A program made the translations under genes and the position numbers. From JAHEAO01 sp041633555 (GTDB lineage: Bacteria > Pseudomonadota > Alphaproteobacteria > Rhodobacterales > Rhodobacteraceae): DNA of 11,934 nt. The notes under the pieces are model-generated. The model worked only from the letters and a program-made list of their open reading frames with translations. It did no database searches and was not told the DNA's origin. Location: the NCBI GenBank assembly GCA_041633555.1, contig JBFKFZ010000082.1:1-11934 (forward strand). The letters run 5' to 3'. Positions within the stretch are counted from its first letter, which is position 1. Each line of letters starts with the position of its first letter. This document shows, one piece after another, positions 5,444 to 11,934 of this stretch.

Positions 5444-8443
5444 TTCGACCTTCAGGCGGTCGCCCGCCGGATCATAAAACACGGTTCCTGTGACTTTTGC
5501 CGGGACTGGATGCCCATTCTCGTCAGGCACATGCAGCGTCTGTTCCATCCGGTCGAACCCACCCTCGACCACTGCCATGGCGATGGACCGGCCGAGCGCC
5601 TCGGACCAATAGGACGATGTAACGTGTCCGATCATCTTCATCGGCTTGGCCTGCTTGGGGTCATCGACAATCTGGGCGCCTTCGGTCAGCACGGTCTTGG
5701 GATCTTCCGTGAGAAGACCGACCAGCTGCTTGCGCCCCGGTGCCACGATGTCAGGCCGATCCAGCGAGCGTTTGCCCACGAAATCAGGCTTCATCTTGCC
5801 GATAGCCCATCCGATCCCGGCATCCTGTGGCGTGACGGTGCCGTCGGTGTCCTGGCCGATGATGATAAAGCCCTTCTCCGCGCGCAGGACGTGCATGGTT
5901 TCGGTGCCATAGGGGCAGATGTCGTATTGCTGACCAGCTTCCCAGAGCTTTTCCCACAGCGCCTTGCCGTGACGGGCGGGCACGTTGATCTCAAAACCCA
6001 ACTCGCCGGTAAAGCTGATCCGGAAGAGCCGCGAGGGGAAGCCCCCGACGGTGCATTCCACAACCGACATATGCGGGAATGCCTCGGCGGAAATATCCGC
6101 ACCTTCGACGAAGGAGGCCAGCAGCTTGCGCGCGTTGGGGCCGTTCAGGGCGATGGTCGCCCATTCCTCGGTCGTGGAGGTCAGCCAGACCTTGAGCTCA
6201 GGCCATTCGGTCTGAAGGTAATCCTCCATCATGTTCAGCACGCGCGCGGCACCGCCGGTGGTGGTGGTGACGTGAAAGAGATCGTCGCGCATCCGGCCGA
6301 TGACACCATCGTCGCGGATGAACCCGTCTTCACCCAGCAGAAGGCCATAGCGGGCACGGCCCACGCCCAGCTTGGTCCAGGGGTTGGTGTACATGCGGTT
6401 CAAGAACTCGGTGGCGTCCGGCCCTGACACCTCGATCTTGCCCAGCGTGGAGGCGTCGAAAATCCCGACGCTTTCGCGGGTCGACTTGCATTCGCGCGCC
6501 ACGGCCTTATGCATGTCCTCACCCGCCTTGGGGAAGTACCAGGCCCGGCGCCAGAGCGCGACCGGCTCGAATTCCGCGCCGTTCTCCTCGGCCCAGGCAT
6601 CAATCGGCGTCTTGCGGGTGACTTCGAAATGCGTGCCCTTGTGGTAGCCTGCGAAGGCCCCGAAGGTGGTCGGCGTGTAGGGCGGGCGGAAGGTTGTGAG
6701 ACCCACCTGCGGGGCTTCCTTGCCAAGCGCGTCGGCCGCGATGGTCAGCCCGTTCATGTTGGACAGCTTACCCTGATCGGTCGCCATACCGTTGGTGGTA
6801 TAGCGCTTGACGTGTTCGATGGACTTCATGCCCTCGCGCACGGCCAGGCGGATGTCCTTAGCGGTCACGTCGTTCTGAAAATCGACGAAAGCCTTGGCCC
6901 TGCCGGGGCTGCGGTCGGTGGGCAGTTCCTTTTGCGTGATGCCGGTGCCTTTGCGGTCGTCGGCGACATCGAATGTCGACGCGCCAGCAGAGCCGCCCAG
7001 CGACTTGACCGCATCGGCGCCCGCTTTCGTGCCATCCTCAAGCGCGGAAGCAATGCCCCAGAGCCCGCGGCCTGCGCCTGCGATATGCACGTCTTCGGTC
7101 TTGTTGCCGGGCAGATAGGCCTTGGCCTCGGCGTCCCAGGCCAGCGATCCCTTGGTGTGCGAGAAGAGGTGCAGCGAAGGCGTCCAGCCGCCGCAGACCA
7201 GCACCGCGTCGCAGGACAGCATCTTTTCCGCGCCGACCTTGCCGTTCTTAACGGGATTGACGCGCAGCCCGCTGACACGCAGCCGGCCCTTGGTCGCCGT
7301 GGCGGTATGGCTCGGGTGGGTCGGGATGCCGCGCGCGCGGGCTTCGTCCTGCAAGGCCTGCGGCACGGAATCGCGGGTGTCGACAATCGCCACCACGTTC
7401 GCGCCCGCATCGGCCATGTCAAAGGCGGTGTACCAGGCGCTGTCGTGGCTGGTCAGAACGACCGGCGACTTGCCGACCAACACGCCGAACCGGTTGAGGA
7501 AGGTCTGCGCCGCCCCGGCCATCATCACGCCGGGGGTGTCGTTGCCGTCAAAGACCATCGGTCGTTCGATGGCGCCCTGGGCCAGAACGACCTCTTTCGC
7601 GCGCACCCGCCACATGCGTTCGCGGGGCGCCCCTTCGGGCACGTCGCCCATGTGATCGGTCAGCTTCTGCACCATGCCGATCATGTTCTGATGGTAATAG
7701 CCGATGGCGGTGGTACGCGTCATGCGGCGCACGTTGGACATGCCGTCAAGTTCTTCCATCGCCGCGGCAAGCCAGTCCCAAGCGGGTTGTCCGTCGATTG
7801 AGACCGAGGGCTCGGACAACAGCGTGCCGCCCATTTCGGGGGCCTCGTCCACCAGAACCACTTTGGATCCCGCACGCCCGGCGGTCAGCGCCGCCGCGAT
7901 GCCCGAGGGGCCGGAACCGATCACCAGCACGTCGCAATGCATGTAGCGACTGGCATAGGTGTCGGGGTCGACCTCGGACGGGGCCTTGCCCAGACCGGCG
8001 GCCTTGCGGATCAGCGGCTCATAAACACTGTCCCAGAAGCTGCGCGGCCACATGAAGGTCTTGTAGTAGAACCCGGCGGAAAACAGCATGTAGAGCCGGT
8101 CGTTGATCGCGCCCAGATCGAACTTGAGACTTGGCCACTTGTTCTGGCTCTCGGTCTTCAGGCCGGGATAGATCTCCTGGATCGTGGCGCGAGTGTTAGG
8201 TTCGAACCGGCCCTTGCCGCGGGTCGTGCCGATCAGGGCGTTGGGCTCGTCCGACCCGGCGGTGACCACGCCGCGCGGGCGGTGATACTTGAAGCTGCGC
8301 CCCATCAGATGGACACCATTAGCTAGCAAGGCGGAGGCGACTGTGTCTCCTTCGAAACCCTGGTAGCTTTGATCGTCGAAAGTGAACTTTATTGGCTTGT
8401 CGCGGTTAACGCGTCCTCGGCCATTTACGCGATATTCGGTCAT
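5441..8443 (-). CDS. soxA: Sarcosine oxidase, alpha subunit
   Basis: A 1000-residue alpha subunit of heterotetrameric sarcosine oxidase. The complex oxidatively demethylates sarcosine to glycine and H2O2, passing the methyl carbon to THF as 5,10-methylene-THF or releasing formaldehyde. Residues 1 to about 100 match the family's N-terminal segment, with SFKYHRPRGV at 50-59. A dinucleotide-binding motif GSGPSG lies at 176-181 with an acidic strand end, VLVDE, at 196-200; the NAD-binding region runs to about 480. From about 610 to 1000 it is GcvT-like, a folate-binding aminomethyltransferase domain, with FTGELGFEI at 811-819 and DAGIGWAIGK at 874-883. About 1000 residues is the usual length. The ATG overlaps the soxD stop in an ATGA and has GGAGG seven bases upstream. 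No truncation is visible, and the key folate and flavin regions look intact. Confidence 0.97.
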   Translation of the reverse strand: MTEYRVNGRGRVNRDKPIKFTFDDQSYQGFEGDTVASALLANGVHLMGRSFKYHRPRGVVTAGSDEPNALIGTTRGKGRFEPNTRATIQEIYPGLKTESQNKWPSLKFDLGAINDRLYMLFSAGFYYKTFMWPRSFWDSVYEPLIRKAAGLGKAPSEVDPDTYASRYMHCDVLVIGSGPSGIAAALTAGRAGSKVVLVDEAPEMGGTLLSEPSVSIDGQPAWDWLAAAMEELDGMSNVRRMTRTTAIGYYHQNMIGMVQKLTDHMGDVPEGAPRERMWRVRAKEVVLAQGAIERPMVFDGNDTPGVMMAGAAQTFLNRFGVLVGKSPVVLTSHDSAWYTAFDMADAGANVVAIVDTRDSVPQALQDEARARGIPTHPSHTATATKGRLRVSGLRVNPVKNGKVGAEKMLSCDAVLVCGGWTPSLHLFSHTKGSLAWDAEAKAYLPGNKTEDVHIAGAGRGLWGIASALEDGTKAGADAVKSLGGSAGASTFDVADDRKGTGITQKELPTDRSPGRAKAFVDFQNDVTAKDIRLAVREGMKSIEHVKRYTTNGMATDQGKLSNMNGLTIAADALGKEAPQVGLTTFRPPYTPTTFGAFAGYHKGTHFEVTRKTPIDAWAEENGAEFEPVALWRRAWYFPKAGEDMHKAVARECKSTRESVGIFDASTLGKIEVSGPDATEFLNRMYTNPWTKLGVGRARYGLLLGEDGFIRDDGVIGRMRDDLFHVTTTTGGAARVLNMMEDYLQTEWPELKVWLTSTTEEWATIALNGPNARKLLASFVEGADISAEAFPHMSVVECTVGGFPSRLFRISFTGELGFEINVPARHGKALWEKLWEAGQQYDICPYGTETMHVLRAEKGFIIIGQDTDGTVTPQDAGIGWAIGKMKPDFVGKRSLDRPDIVAPGRKQLVGLLTEDPKTVLTEGAQIVDDPKQAKPMKMIGHVTSSYWSEALGRSIAMAVVEGGFDRMEQTLHVPDENGHPVPAKVTGTVFYDPAGDRLKVE

Positions 8444-8739
8444 TCTGCGGCCTCCAGTTCGGTGATTTCGGGACGGGCCTCACCGGCCTTGTACGTCGTC
8501 AGGAACCGGTCGCTGACCGTATCGCGCAACGCATTGAAGAAGCGCCCGCAACCGTTGATGTGCCGCCAGCGTTCGGCGTGCACACCCTTGACGTTGGAGC
8601 GGATGAACAGGAAATCGCGCCATTCCTCATCGCTGAGCGTCGACGGATCCGCCGGGCGTGCAATATGAGCCTCGCCTGCATAGGCGAATTCCAGTTCGGG
8701 AAGCGTATCGTCGCAGTAGGGGCAATGAATCAGAAGCAT
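8440..8739 (-). CDS. soxD: Sarcosine oxidase, delta subunit
   Basis: A 99-residue delta subunit, the small zinc-binding part of heterotetrameric sarcosine oxidase. C6 and C9 (HCPYC at the N terminus) and H60 and C64 (RHINGC) match the four zinc ligands known from the family. Other conserved stretches are EEWRDFLF at 38-45 and the GCGRFFNALRDT block at 63-74. The ATG is preceded by GAGGAG eight bases upstream, overlapping the soxB stop, and the gene's own TGA overlaps the soxA ATG by four bases. Both junctions indicate tight translational coupling within the complex. Length is typical for the family. Confidence 0.96.
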   Translation of the reverse strand: MLLIHCPYCDDTLPELEFAYAGEAHIARPADPSTLSDEEWRDFLFIRSNVKGVHAERWRHINGCGRFFNALRDTVSDRFLTTYKAGEARPEITELEAAE

Positions 8740-8754
8740 TTTCGTGTCTCCTCA
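8740..8754 (-). promoter_or_regulatory. soxD ribosome binding site overlapping the soxB stop
   Basis: The soxB stop TGA forms part of TGAGGAG, which stands eight bases before the soxD ATG on the minus strand. It is the same design and the same spacing as at the soxA-soxG junction. Confidence 0.75.
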
Positions 8755-10005
8755 GTGCGCAACGGCAGCGGCTGCGGCTTCGTCGATCAGACGGCCGGTG
8801 GTGAAGCGTTCGAGCGTGAAGGGTGCGTTGATCGGGTGCGGTTCATCCTTGGCAACCGTCCAGGCCAGCGTATGCGCCGCCCCCGGTGTGGCCTTGAACC
8901 CGCCGGTGCCCCAGCCGCAATTGACGTAGAGTCCCTTGACCGGGGTCTTGCCGAGGATGGCGGAACGGTCCGGCGTCACGTCGACGATACCGCCCCATTT
9001 GCGCAGCATCCGCATCCGGTTGAAGATCGGGAAGACCTCGCAGATCGCCGCGACAGTGTGTTCGATTAACGGCAGGCCGCCGCGCTGCGAATAGCTGGTA
9101 TACTGGTCGGTGCCGGATCCGATCACAAGTTCGCCCTTGTCGGACTGGCTGATATATGCGTGCACGGTGTTCGACATCACGACACATGGGAAAACCGGCT
9201 TGATCGGTTCCGACACAAGCGCCTGAAGCGGGTAGCTTTCCAACGGCATCCGCACGCCCGCACTGTCCATCACGACGCTGGTGTGACCGGCGGCGGACAC
9301 GGCGACCTTCTTGGCCTTGATGAAACCCTTGGCGGTATCGACGCCCTCGACCGCCCCATCGGCTCCGCGCCGGATCGCGATGACAGGGCAGTTCTGAATG
9401 ATGTCCACACCGCGCTTTGCCGCGGCCCGTGCATAGCCCCAGGCGACAGCATCATGCCGCGCGGTCCCAGCGCGTTTTTGCAATGCGGCACCCATGACAG
9501 GATAGCGCGCATCGGGCGAGATGTTGAGCGGAGGGCAGAATTCCTTGGCTTGCTTGGGTGTCAGCCACTGGTTGTCGACGCCGTTCAGCCTGTTGGCGTG
9601 GATGTGGCGCTGGAAGGACTGCACGTCATGCACGTTATGCGCCAGCATCATCACGCCGCGCTTGGAATACATCACGTTGTAGTTCAGTTCGGTCGACAGG
9701 TTCTCCCACAGATCGAGCGCGTGATCGTAGAGCTTCGCGCTTTCGTCATAGAGGTAGTTCGAGCGGATGATCGTCGTATTGCGCCCTGTGTTGCCACCGC
9801 CAAGCCATCCCTTTTCGATCACTGCGACATTGGTGATGCCATGTTCCTTGGCAAGGTAATATGCAGCGCCCAGACCATGCCCACCCGCGCCGACGATGAT
9901 CACATCATACTCGCCTTTGGGCTGTTTGTCGGGCCATTGCTCGGGCCAGTGCTTGTGGCCGCTCAGCGCGTTCTTGAGCAGCGAAAAGCCGGAAAAATGG
10001 GTCAT
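8752..10005 (-). CDS. soxB: Sarcosine oxidase, beta subunit
   Basis: A 417-residue FAD-dependent oxidoreductase of the DAO family, the catalytic subunit where sarcosine is oxidised. The FAD-binding motif VGAGGHGLGAAYYLA is at 38-52, with the strand-ending acidic residue in AVIEKG at 61-66. H184 in GTARHDAVAWGYARA corresponds to the histidine that carries covalently bound FMN at the alpha-beta interface. The C-terminal GWGTGGFKATPG at 364-375 is the conserved flavin-binding end. The frame remains open upstream to about 10545, but that extension is antisense to the regulator gene. The ATG at 10003-10005 gives the family N terminus and has GAGG eight bases upstream. It is the first gene of the operon, divergent from the regulator, 126 bases away from its preferred start. 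Confidence 0.97.
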   Translation of the reverse strand: MTHFSGFSLLKNALSGHKHWPEQWPDKQPKGEYDVIIVGAGGHGLGAAYYLAKEHGITNVAVIEKGWLGGGNTGRNTTIIRSNYLYDESAKLYDHALDLWENLSTELNYNVMYSKRGVMMLAHNVHDVQSFQRHIHANRLNGVDNQWLTPKQAKEFCPPLNISPDARYPVMGAALQKRAGTARHDAVAWGYARAAAKRGVDIIQNCPVIAIRRGADGAVEGVDTAKGFIKAKKVAVSAAGHTSVVMDSAGVRMPLESYPLQALVSEPIKPVFPCVVMSNTVHAYISQSDKGELVIGSGTDQYTSYSQRGGLPLIEHTVAAICEVFPIFNRMRMLRKWGGIVDVTPDRSAILGKTPVKGLYVNCGWGTGGFKATPGAAHTLAWTVAKDEPHPINAPFTLERFTTGRLIDEAAAAAVAH

Positions 10006-10048
10006 TAGGGAAGCCTCGAATTTGTAAGGAAGCGGTCTGATCTTCTTT

Positions 10049-10077
10049 CTCATACCCTTCGGAAGAAACATTGTATT
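10049..10077 (-). promoter_or_regulatory. Candidate soxB operon promoter
   Basis: Reading leftward, AATACA (10072-10077) and TATGAG (10049-10054) are 17 bases apart and would start transcription near 10042, giving a leader of about 36 bases before soxB. The -10 matches four of six consensus bases and the -35 only three. The weak -35 overlaps the proximal repeat of the putative operator, as expected for a promoter that needs an AraC-type activator. This is inferred from position and motif only. Confidence 0.35.
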
Positions 10078-10101
10078 ATTGCGCCAGAATCGCAGTATAT
10101 T
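10071..10101 (+). promoter_or_regulatory. Candidate promoter of the regulator gene
   Basis: Reading rightward, TTGTAT (10071-10076) and TATATT (10096-10101, five of six consensus) are 19 bases apart, and the start point would be near 10108. The spacing is longer than ideal. The hexamers overlap both repeats of the putative operator, which would allow the regulator to control its own gene. Confidence 0.3.
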
Positions 10102-10107
10102 TGCGCC
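10073..10107. repeat. 13-base direct repeat, putative AraC-family operator
   Basis: GTATTATTGCGCC at 10073-10085 and GTATATTTGCGCC at 10095-10107 agree at 11 of 13 positions and repeat with a period of 22 bases, about two helix turns. AraC-family regulators commonly bind tandem half-sites at this period. The pair sits in the only divergent intergenic region, between soxB and an AraC-type regulator gene. The repeat itself is plain in the sequence; its role as an operator is inferred. Confidence 0.6.
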
Positions 10108-10131
10108 GACACCTATTCCAGGATGCCCGAG

Positions 10132-11127
10132 ATGAACCCCAAACCTGCCTTGAAAATCGGCTTCATTCTGGCGCGGCAGTTCACCTTGTCGGCCTTCGCG
10201 AATTTCGTGGATGTTCTGCGGCTCGCGGCAGACGAAGGCGATCGTTCGCGCCCGATCCGGTGTTCCTGGCGCATTGTCTCTGCGACGATGAATCCGGTGG
10301 TCTCCAGCTGCGGCATCCCGGTGCAACCCGATGAACGTCTGGGCAACCCGCGCGAGTTCGATTACATGGTCGTGGTTGGAGGGCTGATTCCGGCAATCCA
10401 AGATCTCAATCCGGACTATATCGCCTATCTCAAGCGCGCGGCGCTGGCCAATGTCCCGATCGTCGGCGTCTGCACAGGCGCGTTTATCCTTCACAAGGCG
10501 GGGTTGATGGATGGTTATCGCTGTTGTGTCAGCTGGTTCCATCACAATGATTTCCTGGAACAGTTCGAAGGGCTGATTCCGATCTCCGACCAGATATTCG
10601 TTGTGGACCGCAATCGTCTGACCTGTTCAGGCGGGGCAAGTTCGGCACACCTGGCCGCCTATCTGGTGGACCGACATATCGGGCAGGCAGCCGCGCGCAA
10701 AAGCCTGAACATCATGATCATTGACGAAGCGCAGACGCCGGAAAACCCGCAGCCCGGCCTGCCGATTGAATTTGCGACTTCGGACAAGTTGGTCAGAAAG
10801 GCCTTGCATCTGATCCGGCAGAATGTAGCGACACCGTTGACCGTGAGCCAGTTGTCAGATCGCTTGAAAGTCAGTCGACGGAGACTTGAACGTCATTTTG
10901 GCGAGTCGCTGCAACTGTCGCCCGCGGAGGTCGGTCTATCGGTTCGACTGGCCGTCGCACGCCACTTGCTGACCAGCAGCGATCATTCCGTCACCCATGT
11001 CGCCGCTGCGACTGGGTTTTGCGATGCGTCGCATTTCGGGAAGGTGTTCCGAACCCGTGAGGGCGATCCCCCCGATGCCTGGAGGCAGAAGAATCGCGCG
11101 AACGGAGTACGGGACCTGATAGCGTGA
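10132..11127 (+). CDS. GlxA/SouR-type AraC-family transcriptional regulator
   Basis: A 331-residue regulator with two domains. Residues about 8-190 form a DJ-1/PfpI class I glutamine-amidotransferase-like domain, with the nucleophile-elbow segment VGVCTGAF around C114. Residues about 218-318 form the AraC DNA-binding domain: first helix-turn-helix at LTVSQLSDRLKVSRRRLERHF (236-256), second in AAATGFCDASHFGKVFRTREGD (291-312). This architecture is that of GbdR, CdhR and SouR, which activate glycine betaine, carnitine and sarcosine catabolism in Pseudomonas. Its divergence from soxB suggests a sarcosine- or glycine-related activator of the sox operon. The ATG at 10132 is preferred: AGGA ends eight bases before it, whereas the in-frame ATG at 10123 overlaps that same AGGA. 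The sensing domain in this group is usually regarded as ligand-binding rather than catalytic; the ligand here is inferred from context. Confidence 0.9.
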   Translation: MNPKPALKIGFILARQFTLSAFANFVDVLRLAADEGDRSRPIRCSWRIVSATMNPVVSSCGIPVQPDERLGNPREFDYMVVVGGLIPAIQDLNPDYIAYLKRAALANVPIVGVCTGAFILHKAGLMDGYRCCVSWFHHNDFLEQFEGLIPISDQIFVVDRNRLTCSGGASSAHLAAYLVDRHIGQAAARKSLNIMIIDEAQTPENPQPGLPIEFATSDKLVRKALHLIRQNVATPLTVSQLSDRLKVSRRRLERHFGESLQLSPAEVGLSVRLAVARHLLTSSDHSVTHVAAATGFCDASHFGKVFRTREGDPPDAWRQKNRANGVRDLIA

Positions 11128-11304
11128 AGATATCCTGATCGCCGTACCCAGCCTGGTTCAACAATTCACTTGTCTGATAATCAGGCCGCAGTGACCTACT
11201 GAATGTGTCGCTAGCCGCATCTTCCAGCGGATGCCATAAGCGGGCGCCACCTCACTCGCCCTGGCAACCCAAATTAGTCCGCCCTGATCAACTGTCAGGT
11301 AACT

Positions 11305-11335
11305 GATTTTGTTGATAAACAGGCCGATTTTGTTG
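11305..11335 (+). repeat. 10-base direct repeat in the IS leader
   Basis: GATTTTGTTG occurs at 11305-11314 and again at 11326-11335, a 21-base period close to two helix turns. The AT-rich pair sits about 60-90 bases before the transposase start, where transposase binding sites or part of the terminal repeat could lie. Function is not known. Confidence 0.5.
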
Positions 11336-11344
11336 GGCCGTAAA

Positions 11345-11380
11345 TGCAGGGTTTGATATTATGGGGGCAGGAACCCTGCA
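11345..11380 (+). other. 9-bp hairpin ahead of the transposase gene
   Basis: TGCAGGGTT (11345-11353) and AACCCTGCA (11372-11380) are a perfect 9-base inverted repeat with an 18-base loop, followed by ATTTTG. In RNA it would fold 15 bases before the transposase ATG. It could end or hamper transcripts entering from the regulator gene, as known for hairpins that shield insertion sequences from outside transcription, or it could be a weak terminator. The large loop and short T run make an efficient intrinsic terminator less likely. Confidence 0.5.
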
Positions 11381-11395
11381 ATTTTGAGCCATGAT

Positions 11396-11934
11396 ATGAA
11401 GCCGAGAAAGCCATCTGTAGAGCAAGACGATCTCCTGCGCGCCCGATTGGTTGAAATGATCGACATGCGGCATGAACTGGTGAAGTTGGCCACCCTGATC
11501 GACTGGGATGTCTTTGAACGGGAATGGGCCGGGTTCTTTCCATCCCACACCGGCCGGCCCGCCACCTCGCCGCGCCTGGTTGCCGGGTTGTGCTACCTCC
11601 AGCATGCTTTTGCGCTTTCGGATGAAGCGGTGGTGGCCCGTTGGGCGGAGAATCCCTACTGGCAGCATTTTTGCGGCGAGACCTTCTTTCAGCACCGTCT
11701 GCCGATTGATCCGTCGTCCCTGACGCGCTGGCGCCAACGGATCGGTGAGGAAGGGGTCGAATGGTTGCTGACCCAGACGATCGAGGCTGGCAAGCGCGCG
11801 GGAACGGTGAAAGGCAACGATCTCAGGCGGGTCACCGTCGATACCACGGTGATGGAAAAGAACATCGCCCATCCGACGGATGCCCGGCTTTATGAGACCG
11901 CGCGGCGCAAACTGGTCGGGCTGGCCCGTGAGGC
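11396..11934 (+). CDS. IS5-family transposase, partial (cut by window end)
   Basis: An open frame from ATG at 11396 to the window edge gives 179 complete codons of an IS5-family DDE transposase. The N-terminal DUF772-type region includes GRPATSPRLVAGLCYLQH at 53-70, LSDEAVVARWAENPYWQ at 74-90 and FCGETFFQHRLPIDPSSLTRW at about 92-112. The catalytic domain then begins, with the first Asp likely D149 in VTVDTTVMEKNIAHPTDARLY (146-166). The rest, including the second Asp and the Glu, lies beyond the window. No stop or frameshift is seen, so it may be an intact, fairly recent insertion. An ATG at 11391 is followed at once by a stop and is not used. A canonical ribosome binding site is not obvious, as is common for transposases kept at low expression. 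Confidence 0.88.
   Translation, partial: MKPRKPSVEQDDLLRARLVEMIDMRHELVKLATLIDWDVFEREWAGFFPSHTGRPATSPRLVAGLCYLQHAFALSDEAVVARWAENPYWQHFCGETFFQHRLPIDPSSLTRWRQRIGEEGVEWLLTQTIEAGKRAGTVKGNDLRRVTVDTTVMEKNIAHPTDARLYETARRKLVGLARE

Larger units (their letters stand above)
11281..11934 (+). mobile_element. IS5-family insertion sequence, left part
   Basis: The transposase gene and its leader identify the left part of an IS5-family element that continues past the window. The exact left end is not resolved. I place it tentatively near 11281-11305, because the direct repeat and hairpin in the leader most likely belong to the element. Since the right end is outside, neither terminal inverted repeats nor a target duplication can be confirmed. 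The 11128-11280 stretch after the regulator shows no gene and no clear terminator. Confidence 0.55.

Noticed and set aside
6509..7801. Plus-strand open frame of 430 codons opposite soxA
   Set aside because: A shadow frame in GC-rich coding DNA, with no recognisable protein family.
9160..10008. Plus-strand open frame of 282 codons opposite soxB
   Set aside because: A shadow of soxB; His- and Arg-rich with no motif.
10006..10545. N-terminal extension of soxB to about 597 residues
   Set aside because: The extension is antisense to the regulator gene and has no family match. The ATG at 10003-10005 has a ribosome binding site and gives the normal family N terminus.
11288..11872. Minus-strand open frame of 194 codons
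   Set aside because: Antisense to the IS5-family transposase, whose plus-strand translation has clear family motifs.

Overview
This 11.9 kb window looks like GC-rich alphaproteobacterial DNA, most likely Rhodobacterales (a Roseobacter-type organism). The basis is the protein sequences as I recognise them, the gene order soxB-D-A-G, and the two insertion-sequence types; no similarity search was possible.

The core is a leftward (minus-strand) operon from about 10005 down to 2120: soxB, soxD, soxA, soxG (heterotetrameric sarcosine oxidase), then glyA (serine hydroxymethyltransferase) and sdaA (iron-sulfur L-serine deaminase). Intergenic gaps are -4 to 77 bases. Together the six genes describe a short pathway. 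Sarcosine oxidase turns sarcosine into glycine and, with tetrahydrofolate, 5,10-methylene-THF. GlyA joins glycine and methylene-THF into serine. SdaA deaminates serine to pyruvate. All three sarcosine carbons can thus reach pyruvate, with nitrogen released as ammonia.

Divergent from soxB, at 10132-11127, is an AraC-type regulator with an N-terminal class I glutamine-amidotransferase-like domain, the architecture of SouR, GbdR and CdhR. The 126-base divergent intergenic region holds a 13-base direct repeat (11 of 13 identical) with a 22-base period. It is placed like a tandem AraC-family operator and overlaps plausible promoters on both sides.

The catabolic block lies between insertion sequences. 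To the left (1415-2089, plus strand) is the C-terminal half of an ISKra4-type transposase, a decayed remnant that ends 30 bases past the sdaA stop. To the right an IS5-family element begins: a leader with a 10-base direct repeat and a 9-bp hairpin, then a transposase gene (from 11396) that runs off the window edge.

Left of the ISKra4 remnant, 395-1189 (minus) encodes an L-aspartate dehydrogenase family protein. The first 394 bases contain open frames that I cannot identify. No tRNA, rRNA or CRISPR array was seen. The system is best described as a coherent sarcosine-to-pyruvate module with its own regulator; I do not see evidence for an entirely new type of system.
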